64,000 nt of DNA from Bactrocera neohumeralis (lineage: Eukaryota > Arthropoda > Insecta > Diptera > Tephritidae), in contig NW_026089624.1 in NCBI RefSeq assembly GCF_024586455.1, forward strand, positions 2,633,341-2,697,340, written 5' to 3'. This document shows positions 9,845 to 20,904 of this stretch, piece after piece. The notes below the pieces were generated by a model that saw only the letters and a list, made by a program, of their open reading frames with translations, made no database searches and was not told the DNA's origin. Numbering within the stretch: the first letter of the stretch is position 1; the number at the start of each line of letters is the position of its first letter. A program made the position numbers and the translations under genes.

Positions 9845-10700
9845 TCCAAATTAACTGCGAGATGCACAACAGTCGGAAAACGTTCATGAATTGCAAAAGT
9901 AAATATCCTACAAAGCGCTTTATTGCAGTTCACGTATCGACCGTATCGTTCAAGACCAATAACCGCCATGTTGCTTCCTTTGGTGACGTAATTACAAACG
10001 TATTTTATCGATTACACCAAACTGCAATACTCAACATTGATATGAGTTTTAAATGTGAATTACACAATAATGGCGAATATGATACGATCCATGTGTTGTC
10101 AACTTCAATATTCATTTTTCTAAATTGAATGCTGAATGTTCTGCCATTGTCGTCTGGTGAGCGACGCCTATACAGTGGATATCAATCATTTCAAGTTTAA
10201 GTTTCCAAAAGAAAAGCACTTGGATAGTGTTTCGTGCATTTATTGTCAGACATACAACCCGAAGTGGGATTGTGGTGTCCGCAAGGTCCATGAACCATAT
10301 TGGTTTCACCATTTGGTATAATACTGTATCTTTCTCTGCATCAGGAATTTCCGCAGAAATGAGTTCATCAGTTTGATCTGGTGTAACCACCATCCACCAT
10401 CCAAAGAAGAATGTGTGCGTGCGGCTAACTTTTTTTTCCTACTCAACAGAATACATCCAGCATCTAACAGCACCATATATATGTACCATATGTTGCTTCA
10501 AGACAAAGTTCATCAAACATCGCTGCTGTTGTTTGAAAAGTCGTCGTGCTGTGACATCGTGACGATCGCTTGCTGATTGACCGCGTTCCATAATTCCACA
10601 TGTATGTCATCGCATCCTGGGAGTAGTCGTTCATGTGTCTTGGGCTGCCATACGTTGATGGCAAAAGGAACACCGACCGATATTAGCGCGACCTCTTCGT
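9845..10700 (-). pseudogene. Helitron RepHel, N-terminal Rep region (decayed)
   Basis: A minus-strand stretch with VVTPDQTDELISAEIPDAEK corresponds to the conserved Helitron segment after the HUH motif, and HCIGVAHQTTMAEHSAF follows as in copy B. Several stops and frame changes separate pieces. The HUH and two-Tyr motifs are not readable here. Confidence 0.65.
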
Positions 10701-10950
10701 GGCTTCGTAAGAAATTTCAATTTGTAATTGATCACTTTATGTGAAACATAACGTTTTCACTGAATAATTTTCAATAATTTTTCTTTTGAATAGCCGGAAA
10801 AAAAGCATGCGACCGAAATTGAATGATTCAAATATTTGACAAATAAAAATATTGAAAAACAAAACAAAAAAATTGAAAATAAAAATTGTATGGAAAAATG
10901 TTACTTTTTGGGAATTTTTCAATTTCCCTTAACATTTAGGAGGATAAAAA

Positions 10951-12747
10951 TAGATGTTGTCCGATTCTCCACCCTAGCCGATATTGTTTGTGTTATCGAA
11001 TGCCAGAATCCTACTGACTTACTTAGCTTAGAATTTAATATCTTATATGCTTAATAACTTAACGGTGATCAGCAATGAAGTGATGCTGCTGTTAATATGT
11101 AAGCATTATAATGACAGCAGAGAACGTATATCATAGAGAAGGTTCAGGACGCGGAGAACGTAAAAATATTTTTGGCTAACTCGGTCGAGATGAGGAAGTT
11201 TCACCACTGCTAGCTCGACAGAAGAAATCTTAACAGAGCTGAGCATGAAATAAAAATTATGCTCAGGACTATAAGTACTATATATTGCTATTACAGACGT
11301 ATGCTAGCTCTTTTGCTTATATTAACCTTGCCAGCCACGGCTAACCACTTTTCTCATATATTTCAATACAATTACACATTTTTTCTCTGTGCACTAACAC
11401 CAACGCTCATGTTCGGGTTATTTTTTTTACCTAGCGACGCGATGAATGATGAGTTATCTCATTTCTTCATTTATTTGAATGAGTGCGAATGAAAAACCAT
11501 AAATGTCAATAGAGCCAAAAGAAAATCCCAAAAAGGTTAATAAAAGAAACGATTGAACGATGCATGTTATTCGCGCTCGTAAAACAAGAAACAATTACTT
11601 CATTTGTTTTTATAGCATTGGAAATCAAAACAGAATTGGAAATAGCAGCAGCAGCAACATCATCAGAAGCAGCAAATATAAATTGCTAAGTAAGTATGTG
11701 AAAATAAGTGTGTGTTGCTTGCAAGTGGACGGCACAGTCCAATATAATTTTGGCTGGCAGGGTTTACACGTTTATATGCAAACATGTGTATTCATATGAA
11801 TTCGCTTTGTGTATATTTATGAATACAGGTTCAATTGATTACATGTTAATTAATTTACTTTTTCAAAGCAATATTTGTAGTTAATGTGAAAGTAAGGACT
11901 ACTTTTTTGTAAACTTCATTGCATTTGTATGTATGTAACAGACTATCATTATATTAAAAAAAAAACTGTATATATTACAATAGTGATAAATATGTATACA
12001 TAAATCGTCTACTTTATTATTCAAAATTTATTTATAATTTATAGTAAATTACACAACATTCTCATTCCTGAACGCAAGCGTAGTTTCAACAAGCAAGCTC
12101 GCTCCATTCCTAAAAGCCGTCGTCACATATTCCCGAGCATGTCTTTTCACGACAATGGCAAACGCTAAAAATCATAAATTGAACAACTTCCTGATGTTTG
12201 TTCTAGAAGGGAAAACGGATAACACCGCAAACTCGCAAAACACAGAAAGAAGTGACAAAAGTGGCAACATAGTTCTTGTTGATTTAAAATATTGGTCAAT
12301 TCTAAAATATTTTTATGTGGGTCGCGAAAATCAGCATCGATATGTATGCATGCAAGCTCATACATAAACATACATATTTACGCTGGGTTGTAGGCGAAGC
12401 TGTTAGAGCGGCAAGGGAAGCGGTGACAATCTCCGACCGTTCGCTTATTTTTTGGCACAGGTCGGGTTTTCTACCAACAACACAATGTTATGCCGCTTTT
12501 ACATCGCGTAGGTCCTTCGACACATTGACTCTTTGACAAAACATTGGTTGTTCGGGTCAACGGAGATTTTGCATGAAGCATTGAGTGTACATATCTAGAT
12601 ACATATGTTGCATATAGATAAATTTACAAACAATTTGCGTATGATTCTTTAATATTTGTACATGGACACATAATTATATGTGGGCAAATGTCCGACCGCT
12701 TGGTATTTTAACATGATATCGAAACTTTTGATGACCAAAGCAAATAT
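10951..12747. other. no gene recognised; simple repeats and a dispersed segment
   Basis: No coding region could be supported. A CAG-rich run lies at 11647-11680. The stretch 11790-12030 is clearly similar to 20645-20900 (both contain TTTTTCAAAGCAATATTTGT and GTTAATGTGAAA), so it is a dispersed repeat of unknown type. Short ORFs here (for example 12155-12536) lack any recognisable motif. Confidence 0.5.
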
Positions 12748-13313
12748 TAGGTTGACAAATATGTATCTCTCTTCCTCCTGAATTTACCAAATTTCAGTAG
12801 GCAACACTGCTTAAAAATGACCGATTTTTGCTATTTTTTGACAGATGTCGCTTGGAGTCTGTCGCCTCATTTGCGTTTACAGCATCAGTGTTAAGCTGTT
12901 TTATTTTGCTAATTAAATTATGTGCAAGTATATTAACAAAAACAAATTATAATATTTTTAGATGGCAGAAAGTAAACAACGCACAGTTTGCTATCCATAT
13001 TTCCAATATTCTTAACTTTTTCGCACACTTTTATTTCACTTTTTTTTTTAATAAATAAAGAAATATCAGCTGTCTAAATACACAAGTCTGCCGTCTGTCT
13101 CCATAAAATTTCAGTGCGCATTAGCGTTGCTTAAGGCGCATTAATTTTGCTCGTCTGTCAGGGCTATAACTCCGAAATTCATGCTATTTTAAAGTTTTCC
13201 TTCGTTAAAGGCAAATGCGCTAGAGAAACGTCCCGTGAGATGAATGGTGTTTTGGGGGATGGTACTCTATCAGTTCGAACAGCGGAGGAATGGTTTTGAC
13301 GATTCAGAGCGGG
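12748..13313 (+). pseudogene. mariner element, 5' part (split by gypsy-2)
   Basis: A mariner-like terminal sequence TTAGGTTGACAAATATG lies near 12747-12763. Transposase N-terminal residues follow at about 13180-13313: SFVKGKCARETSREMNGVLG and TLSVRTAEEWF, the helix-turn-helix region. A stop follows EEWF. The frame resumes past gypsy-2 at 20494. Confidence 0.65.
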
Positions 13314-13667
13314 AGTTGCGACGTCAAACGACTCCACCACTGTCAAACTCGTCGACACACAAAAAAAGACAAGTATTTTTTAAATATTTTTATTTCTCTG
13401 AAATGTAAGTTGAATCTTCAGATTCAACTACATACATATGTACATATATAAGATATGCCGGGTCGTTGATGCTGAGGAATGTCAAGTCAGCACAACGGCT
13501 TCAGGTAAATTTAGCAAGTAAGATTTTTATAAAGAATATGTGAAGTCCGCACAACGGCTTCAGGTAAATTTAGGAAATAAGATTTTTGTAAAGAATAAAA
13601 TGATGATTAATAAACTGGACGGCAAGCCGCTCAGTACGGTAAACCGCAGTTTTATTATATCGTAATT
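13314..13667 (+). repeat. 5' LTR of gypsy-2
   Basis: It starts AGTTGCG and ends CGTAATT. Inside is a direct duplication of about 60 bases (GT(C/G)AAGTC(A/C)GCACAACGGC, then TTCAGGTAAATTTAG) at 13480-13580. The matching LTR is at 20136. Confidence 0.93.
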
Positions 13668-13684
13668 GGCGCAGTCGAACGGAA
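13667..13684 (+). other. primer binding site of gypsy-2 (tRNA-Ser type)
   Basis: TGGCGCAGTCGAACGGAA directly abuts the LTR. TGGCGCAGTCG is the start of the tRNA-Ser PBS known from 17.6, 297 and ZAM. Confidence 0.75.
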
Positions 13685-14301
13685 CGGTTCCATATTCTCT
13701 CTCAGCTTCGCTCAGCTAGCAAAGAAAAGCTAAATAAAAGCTAAATAAATTATTATTAAACAAAAGTACTGTTATTAAAAGAAAAGTGGCAAAGATACAG
13801 CTAATTATATAAATCCCAAAGCAGAACAAAATAATACATTTGAGTTGGAAAACTATAGCAAAAGCAAAAACATAATTCAAAAAGTGAAAGAATTTGTGAA
13901 AGTGCAAAACAAAAATTATTTTGAGAAAAAATAAAGAAAACTGTTGAAAACCCTAAAAGTGAGCTCTAAAATATTCCATTGGATTACTGCATTTGGATTA
14001 CCTTTAATACAAAAACAACTACATCAACAGCGGCAACAGTGGAGACAGCAGAAGCAGCTTTAACAAAACAAAAAACAACAATATCAACAGCAGCAACAGA
14101 GAAGACAGCAGCAGCAGCTTTAGCAAAACAAAAAAAACAACAACAACAGCAGCACCAGCAGCAAGGTAAAATAATATCCAACTAATAATTTAGTAATTTA
14201 AGTAGTAGTTTTATTTGAAGCCATTACTTTCTTTGTAAAAAAAAAAAAAAAAATAAAAAATAAAAAAAAAAAAAAAAATAATAATAATAAAAATAAAAAA
14301 T
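13685..14301 (+). promoter_or_regulatory. gypsy-2 leader with candidate 5' splice site
   Basis: The A-rich untranslated leader contains CAG/CAA repeats at 14020-14165 and poly(A) blocks just before gag. CAAG|GTAAAA at 14162-14171 is a good splice donor, with GT at 14166-14167. It could join the acceptor at 18691-18692 to make env mRNA. The repeat-derived ORFs on both strands here are not genes. Confidence 0.6.
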
Positions 14302-15351
14302 ATGGCAGAGCAAATAGAAATGCTAACTCGATGCTTGGCATCGTTAACACAGATAGCTTCACAAAATGCAGCAATAAATCAACTTACAATTAGGCAAAGA
14401 GTCGAAAAAGACTTAAGATATGTATCTCCCTTTGAAGGAATTGTAAAAAAATTGCCATCTTTCATTGAAGCAGTTGACAGGGTACGAAGGGACTATGTAG
14501 GACAGGAAGAAATAGTATTCAGGGTTATTTATGATTTGAAAATTGGTGGATCAGCAAAAAATTTTTTGCAAATAAGCCCACCTGAAAATTGGGAAAGTTG
14601 TAAAACTAAATTAAGGCAACATTATAGACCCACAAAAAATCAAATGTTGATCACAAAAGAAATTTCGATTCTTAAAGTAAATAGTATAGCGGAATTAAGT
14701 AAAAGATTAAACGAAATCGTGGATGATATAACAGAATGTAGTGCACTAAGCGAAAATGGTGACACTATGAGAGAAATTTTTTCGGGAATGCTAATTCAGC
14801 GAATAAAGCAATTAGCATCAGGGACATTTGCATATACAGTGCAATCGGTCACATCATTAACGGAAATGGCGAATGAAATTTATAAATTTATTGGGTTGGA
14901 TGAAGGAAATCTAAATCCTTATCTAAAAAAGGGGGGAAACAATTTTCAAGCTAATACCAAAAATAATGGTGTTAACAACAAAAATTTCTATTCAGGACAA
15001 TATCGTTCACAAAATCAAAATTTTTCTGAGCAACAGTATCGTCCACAATCCGGACAACGTCAAATAAACCTTCATGGACAGCAATACAATCAAACAAGAC
15101 AGCCTCGATGGCAAAATCGTACAAATTATTCAGAACAGGTTCGAACAAATCAAAATCATTATAATTACTCACAACAGCAAAGAAATTCAACAAATCAAAA
15201 TCATTATAATTACTTACAACAGCAAAGAAATTCAGTAAATAGTAGACAACAAGTACAAAATAGGGGACCAGAACCCATGGACGTAGACACAATGAGTAGG
15301 AGAGGTGATTCACAAGAATCAAACACGAACGAGGAGTTTTTTACAAATTAG
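14302..15351 (+). CDS. gag: gypsy-2 gag polyprotein
   Basis: The open frame has 349 codons and starts MAEQIEMLTRCLASL. The capsid-like region includes FEGIVKKLPSFIEAVDRV and NFLQISPPENWESCKTKLRQ. The C-terminal third is Gln/Asn/Tyr rich with a near-exact internal duplication (NQNHYNY(S/L)QQQRNS), then PEPMDVDTMSR, the counterpart of the PMEVD motif in gypsy-1 Gag. No CCHC knuckle is present. The stop at 15349 falls before the protease frame opens. Confidence 0.9.
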   Translation: MAEQIEMLTRCLASLTQIASQNAAINQLTIRQRVEKDLRYVSPFEGIVKKLPSFIEAVDRVRRDYVGQEEIVFRVIYDLKIGGSAKNFLQISPPENWESCKTKLRQHYRPTKNQMLITKEISILKVNSIAELSKRLNEIVDDITECSALSENGDTMREIFSGMLIQRIKQLASGTFAYTVQSVTSLTEMANEIYKFIGLDEGNLNPYLKKGGNNFQANTKNNGVNNKNFYSGQYRSQNQNFSEQQYRPQSGQRQINLHGQQYNQTRQPRWQNRTNYSEQVRTNQNHYNYSQQQRNSTNQNHYNYLQQQRNSVNSRQQVQNRGPEPMDVDTMSRRGDSQESNTNEEFFTN

Positions 15352-15356
15352 CCTAG

Positions 15357-15596
15357 GAATCATCAAACAAAATTATAATAATATTAACATTTTTTGAGAA
15401 AAAATTTTATGCTTTGGTCGACTCGGGTTCAACCATAAGTATAATGAAAAAATCTAGTTTCGAAAAATTTAAATTACCAGTGCTTGAAAGTGAAAGCACT
15501 TTGGTGAATACTTTAAACGGAATAATTAAAACGCCAAATGTTAAGGTAAAAAGCCTTGTCCCAAAGAATTCAAATACCCAGAAAACCCCAGAATGA
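15357..15596 (+). pseudogene. pol: gypsy-2 pol, protease segment
   Basis: The frame carries ALVDSGSTISIMKKSSFEKF, with the aspartic protease DSG in an expected hydrophobic context. It lies in the -1 frame relative to gag, but that frame has its own stop at about 15354-15356, after the gag stop. The two frames therefore do not overlap, so translation by frameshift looks blocked in this copy. It ends at 15596 where RT starts in another frame. Confidence 0.75.
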
Positions 15597-16537
15597 GATG
15601 GTTATTAATGGATTTTAATAAACCATATGATTTGTTAATAGGAAATGATTTCCTTTTTAAAAACGTCAAAACCATTGATATCGAAAAAATGACAATAATT
15701 TTGAAAAATGGTGTGAATCTTCCATTCTATATGAAAACTATGCAAGAGCAAGTTTATTCATTAGATATAAGTGAAGTAAAGAACATCAACCTTGATCATT
15801 TAAAATCAAATGAGAAAAAGGAAATCGAAAAATTATTAAAGCATTTCAATAAACTTATCTATAAAGAAGGGGACAAGCTCACAAATGCAAAAGCAGTAGT
15901 TCATGAAATTAAAACAGTTACGGATCAACAAATAAATTCAAGAATTTATAGATTACCTCCAAAACATGAAGAAGAAGTAAGAAGACAAATTTCTGAATTA
16001 GAAGAGCAAGGGATAATTAGAAAAAGTCACAGTAGATATAGCTCACCTATTCTAATAATACCGAAAAAGATAGATAATTCAGGAATACAAAAATTCAGGC
16101 TAGTGGTTGATTATAGGAGGTTAAATCAATTGACTGTAGACGATAAGTATCCTCTACCGAATATCGAAGGAATCTTAGATAAATTGGGAAAAGCACAGTA
16201 CTTTAGCACCATAGATCTAGCAAAAGGTTACCATCAGATTTTAATGGCAGAAAGGGACATCCAGAAAACAGCTTTTGTCACTCCGGCAGGACTATATGAA
16301 TACGTCCGAATGCCTTTCGGGTTGAAAAATGCCCCAGCTACTTTTCAGAGATTTATGAATGACATATTGAGGGAATATATAAATAAAATATGTGTCGTAT
16401 ATTTAGATGACATATTAATTTTTTCAACTTCATTAGAAGAGCACATAAACTCATTAAAAAAAAATTTTTTTAAACTACAAGAGAATAAATACAGGCAGAT
16501 AAATGCAGTTTTCTTCAAAGAGAAACTACATTCCTAG
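15593..16537 (+). pseudogene. pol: gypsy-2 pol, reverse transcriptase
   Basis: RT is nearly complete: RRQISELEEQGIIRKSHSRY, KFRLVVDYRRLNQLTVDDKY, YFSTIDLAKGYHQI, MPFGLKNAPATFQRFM and the active site VVYLDDILIFS. A frameshift at about 16495-16515, in the thumb, sends it into a nonsense tail ending at 16537. Codon use is strongly AT rich, as in the whole element. Confidence 0.88.
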
Positions 16538-18522
16538 GACACATTTTAACAAAAGAAGGCATCAAGCCTAATACTGATAAAATTATAGCAATTCAAAAGC
16601 TACCAATACCAAAAACTGAGAAACAGTTAAAAGGATTTTTAGGAGCAACAGGATATTATCGAAAATTCATAAAAGATTATTCTAAAATAGCTTACCCCAT
16701 GATAAAATATTTGAAAAAGGGCAATAAAATAAACTCTATAGATCCACAATATATTGAAAGCTTTGAAAATTTAAAAGCACTCATTTCATTTCACCCAACT
16801 CTCAAATTCCCAGAGTACGACAAAGAATTCAGTATCACAACTGATGCTAGTGACTATGCTATTGGAGCAGTGCTTTCACAGCAAGGCCAACTAGTATGCT
16901 ATATTTCAAGAACTCTAAACAATCATGAGCAAAAATATTCAACGACAGACAAAGAATTTTTAGCGGTAATTTTCTCTATTACATATTTTCGACCATATAT
17001 ATATGGCAATAAATTTAAAATAATAACCGATCACTGTCCGATCAAATATCTTGTTAATAAATATAAAGGAAAAGAATTTTCTCAACGCCATCAGAGATGG
17101 TTATTGAAATTGCAAGAATACAACTTTGAAATAGAATATTTAAATGGAAAAAATAATGTTGTAGCTGATTTCTTGAGTCGAATTGAAAACTCACCAAAAA
17201 TAAAAGAAGGTAACGACAATGAATCAAACTTAGAATTGTCGGAAACAATTCATTCAGCAGATGAAGAACTGTTTGAACACTTTCCAATTAAAGAAGAAAT
17301 TGTTAATAAATATAAAATTCAAATTATATTAACATATAGACACAAACAGCAAATGCAAAGACTCCATGGAAGAAAAATAATTGAAATAAACCCAATGGAT
17401 GAAAAAGAAGAGAACAAGGAAACATTAAAAAAATATATAAAAGGAAACGGAATTGTAGGAATATTTTCAGAAGTATCTGAAGCAGATTACCATAAAATAC
17501 AAAAACTACTTATTGAAATGTTTGCTCAAGATAGAAGTTTAAAATTTATAAAATGCACAAAAAGAGCATCAGAAATAGAAGAAGAAGAAGAACTACATAA
17601 GCAAATATCACTATACCATACAAAAGAATCTATGCATAGTGGCATAAATGAAACCTATAATACATTAAAAGATAAAATATATTTTCCAAAATTCAAAGAA
17701 GAAATACAATTGATAATAAATAATTGCCAAAAATGCCAACAAATCAAATACGATAGGAAACCCATTAAACCTAAATTTCACCTAACTGAAACTCCAACCA
17801 ATAAAAATGAGATACTTCATGTAGATATATTTCATTTCAATAAGCAATCATTTGTAACAGTAATTGACAAATTAACAAAATTCGCAGCAGCTTACAGAAT
17901 AACAGACAGAAACTGGAGAGCTAAAAAGACAATAATTATGGAACATTTTGCGAAATTCGGTAAACCTAAAAAAATTATTATGGATAATGAGTTTAGAGCA
18001 GAACAATTAATACAATATTTAAATGCCGAAAATGTAGAAGTCCATCACACAAAACCAAATAGCCATACAGGAAATGCAGACATTGAGAGACTGCACTCAA
18101 CCTTGTTGGAAAAACTAACAGGAATTGAGGACTCTAGTCTTTCAACAGAAATGAGGATACAAATTGTTATATGCAACTATAACGATAGGTACCACTCAAC
18201 TATCAAATGTTCTCCAAGGGACGCCAAAGAAAACATTTGTCCATCCATATTACAAGATAGAATAAATACAGTAAAACAGAAAACAATAGCCAAATTAAAT
18301 CAAAACAGAGAAGAATATATAGAAAACAGACAAACAGGACCAATTAAAAACTACAAAAGAGTACGGCATAAGGATCAACCATATTTCAGAATATTTCCCT
18401 TACAAAACGTCCATCCGGCAAATATAAAAAGACCAATGAAATTAGCAAACATAGAAAATCCAAATGAGGATGATGACGATTCATTCAGTCTAAGGGCATT
18501 TAATGGAGATAATAACATTTAA
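16515..18522 (+). pseudogene. pol: gypsy-2 pol, RNase H and integrase
   Basis: After the frame break, TTFLGHILTKEGIKP and LKGFLGATGYYRKFI complete the RT thumb. RNase H begins at ITTDASDYAIGAVLSQQG. Integrase has H..H..C..C in YHTKESMHSGI and NCQKCQQIK. Catalytic residues lie in HVDIF (about residue 375 from 16699), MDNEF (about 428) and ADIERLHSTL (about 461). It ends at a stop at 18520-18522. This part is uninterrupted; the lesions lie upstream. Confidence 0.9.
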
Positions 18523-18690
18523 TTTTTTTTTTCTACATATATATATACATGATTTTTTTTTACCCCAGTGGGTAAGGGGTTTTTCTAGAATATACCCATG
18601 GTAAGAGATGCCTGTCGTAAGAGGCGACTAAAATCCAATTTAAGTTTTTTTAAATCAAAACCTAAAACGGTTATACATTTTTACTTTTAC
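18523..18690 (+). other. gypsy-2 pol-env spacer with GC-richer hairpin island
   Basis: Between pol and env lies an island with self-complementary pieces: TTACCC-CAGT-GGGTAA (about 18561-18576) and GCCTGTCGTAAGAGGC (about 18612-18627). It is unlike the surrounding AT-rich sequence and has no counterpart in gypsy-1, where pol and env are only a few bases apart. Confidence 0.5.
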
Positions 18691-18692
18691 AG
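18676..18692 (+). promoter_or_regulatory. candidate 3' splice site for gypsy-2 env mRNA
   Basis: The run CATTTTTACTTTTACAG ends one base before the env ATG (18693). The placement matches the spliced env of errantiviruses. Confidence 0.6.
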
Positions 18693-20126
18693 ATGACGAT
18701 AATAATTATTTTTTTAACAATAATCATATCATTGGTGACAGCACTTTTGCAAATTACACCAATAATAGAAGATGCGGGGTATACAATTATACAAACAGCG
18801 GACATAGAAATAGTTAACGAAATAAGTACAGTTATACATACTATAAATCCGAACAAGATAGCAGACATAGTTGATCAGGTTAAAGAAAATATTGAAAAAC
18901 TAAATATTGAAAATAAAGAAATGTTGTTTGATGAAATAAAAAATATAAAAGCAAAAATCACATCAATAACACCGAATATCAAAAAGAGAAATAAAAGAGG
19001 CTTGATAAATATAGGAGGAATAGCATATAAATGGATGTTTTGAGTCATGGATGATGATGACAGACAAGACATTTTGAACCATTTAAAAATTATTGAAGAA
19101 AATGGCCATAATGCCATTGTAAATTTAAATAAACAAATAGTAATTAATGAACATTTAAATAGATCACTAAACTTATTAAAAGGAACTATAGAATCAGATA
19201 GGAAACAAATAATAGAAACTTTAAATATAATAAACAAAGAGGAAAATAGAATTGAAAGTAAAATTTTGTATAATGATGAAATGAATAAACTAAAATTCAT
19301 AGAAAGTAAAGTTCAAGAAATACAAAATAATATAGCGGCGGCTAAATACAATATGGTACATCCAAGTATGTTAACTAGGGAAGAAATTGAAAAATACGAG
19401 ATTGATTTTTACAAACTAAAATTATCAAAAGTAGGAGTAGTAGTATACAGAAACGATACAATAATATTTGCAATTCAGATACCAAGAACATTTTTTCAAA
19501 CTAAGATTCAATTAATAACCCCAATGCCAGATAGAAATAAATTACAAATTATTGAAAAAGAAAAATTCGTTATAAAAATTGGCGAAAACTATTTTGATTA
19601 TGTAGAAAATAAAGCATTTAAAAATCTAAAATTGAGTAAAAGCTGCATATTTTCAAATACTTGCGAATTTAAATATAATAACAAAACATCAATACAAGAA
19701 ATAAGCGATGACACAATATTAATAAGAAATGCAAAAAATGATGTAATAAAACAAAACTGCGATGACAGAAAAATTGTATTAAAAAATAACTATATAATCA
19801 AATTTGTAAATTGTAAAATGGAAATTTTAAAACAAGAATTTAAAAATAATAAAACAGAATATATTCATACAATTATATACCCTGCCGAAAACTTAAACCA
19901 AAGCTACACACCAAAATTAACATTCAATGAGATTGCAATAAAAAATGTAGAAAACATAAAAGAAATTGCAGAATTAAAATACCATAAAAATGTATCATAT
20001 GGTATTAATATAACATTGATAATCATTGTAATGGTAGTAGTAGCAATCCTAGCAATAATATTAAAGAAAAAAAACAACAAAAATAAAAATTGTAAATACA
20101 AGAACTCAGGAGAGTTCAAACAGTAA
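18693..20126 (+). pseudogene. env: gypsy-2 env-like glycoprotein with one internal stop
   Basis: The reading frame is the same before and after a TGA at 19041-19043, so one in-frame stop divides 117 N-terminal codons from 360 C-terminal codons. A hydrophobic N-terminus (IIIIFLTIIISLV) looks like a signal peptide. KRGLINIGGIAYKWMF carries the furin-like site and fusion-subunit start. Several Asn-linked glycosylation sites follow. INITLIIIVMVVVAILAII near the C-terminus is the membrane anchor, followed by a Lys/Asn tail. The copy is inactive unless the stop is an assembly error. Confidence 0.9.
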
Positions 20127-20135
20127 CGCTGGGGG
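20127..20135 (+). other. polypurine tract of gypsy-2
   Basis: GCTGGGGG directly precedes the AGTTGCG of the 3' LTR. It is shorter than that of gypsy-1. Confidence 0.7.
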
Positions 20136-20489
20136 AGTTGCGTCGTCAAACGACTCCACCACTGTCAAACTCGTCGACACACAAAAAAAGACAAGTATTT
20201 TTTAAATATTTTTATTTCTCTGAAATGTAAGTTGAATCTTCAGATTCAACTACATACATATGTACATATATAAGATATGCCGGGTCGTTGATGCTGAGGA
20301 ATGTCAAGTCAGCACAACGGCTTCAGGTAAATTTAGCAAGTAAGATTTTTATAAAGAATATGTGAAGTCAGCACAACGGCTTCAGGTAAATTTAGGAAAT
20401 AAGATATTTGTAAAGAATAAAATGATGATTAATAAACTGGACGGCAAGCCGCTCAGTACGGTAAACCGGAGTTTTATTATATCGTAATT
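20136..20489 (+). repeat. 3' LTR of gypsy-2
   Basis: This is the partner of 13314-13667 and has the same length. Differences include GCGTCG for GCGACG, GTCAGC for GTCCGC, and CGGAG for CGCAG. Confidence 0.93.
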
Positions 20490-20493
20490 CGGG

Positions 20494-20640
20494 CGAAAAC
20501 TACACCATTGGATAAGCCAGCCGGCGGAAGACCTGTAACGACGAATACTGATCAAATCATGGAAAACATCGAGTTCGAACGGCATGTGGCATCTCGTGAC
20601 ATCGCCCAGAAGAAGGAAGTTAGTTACCAAACCATTTTAA
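20494..20640 (+). pseudogene. mariner transposase, middle N-terminal part
   Basis: DKPAGGRPVTTNTDQIMENI is followed by EFERHVASRDIAQKKEVSYQ and TILNH. This is the linker and second helix-turn-helix of a mariner transposase. It continues the sequence interrupted at 13313 but is in another frame. The homology stops abruptly at about 20640, where the dispersed segment shared with 11790-12030 begins. Confidence 0.75.
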
Positions 20641-20904
20641 ACCATCATACGTATTTATACGAATTCGATTTGTATATATTTTTGAATACAGGTGTAATTG
20701 AATACATTTTAATTAATACACTTTTTCAAAGCAATATTTGTAGTTAATGTGAAAATAGGGCCTTTAACTCTTTCCTATGTTTGATTTATACATTCAGACT
20801 ATGTGTATACTCAATTACATAAGTATGCATATAATAAACTAAAAATTGTAATATATTGCAATAGTAATAAATCGTATGTTTTATCATTCAAAACTTATGT
20901 GCAC
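20641..20904. repeat. dispersed segment shared with 11790-12030
   Basis: The shared pieces include GAATACAGGT, TTTTTCAAAGCAATATTTGT and AGTTAATGTGAAA, followed by similar AT-rich sequence to about 20900. The type is unknown. The two copies are in direct orientation and flank the mariner/gypsy-2 block. Confidence 0.55.

Larger units (their letters stand above)
8522..10950 (-). mobile_element. Helitron copy A1 (decayed, minus strand, 3' end missing)
   Basis: Fragments of a RepHel protein run from right (N-terminal) to left (C-terminal). The left edge matches copy A2 (26145-26838) up to the AT-rich stretch near 8530 and then stops, so about 100 bases of the 3' terminus are lost next to the gypsy-1 insertion point. 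The right part (10735-10930) matches bases 48786-48940 of Helitron B, so A and B are related. The 5' TC end was not located. Confidence 0.75.
13314..20489 (+). mobile_element. gypsy-2: full-length errantivirus-type LTR retrotransposon
   Basis: Two LTRs of equal length (13314-13667 and 20136-20489, 354 bases) flank PBS, gag, pol, env and PPT. The target duplication is CGGG (13310-13313 and 20490-20493). By eye the LTRs differ at about four positions. The element sits in a mariner transposase gene. pol has two frame breaks and env one in-frame stop. Confidence 0.95.

Noticed and set aside
12155..12536. Open frames that might be a host exon
   Set aside because: They lie on both strands with no recognisable motif, no supporting splice sites and no continuation in neighbouring sequence.
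13979..14185. Open frames on both strands in the gypsy-2 leader
   Set aside because: They translate CAG/CAA repeats and A-runs, and low-complexity sequence stays open in several frames. The region lies between PBS and gag.
14302..20126. gypsy-2 as an intact infectious provirus
   Set aside because: Frame breaks near 15590 and 16500, the closed gag/protease junction and a stop in env rule out an intact copy as sequenced.
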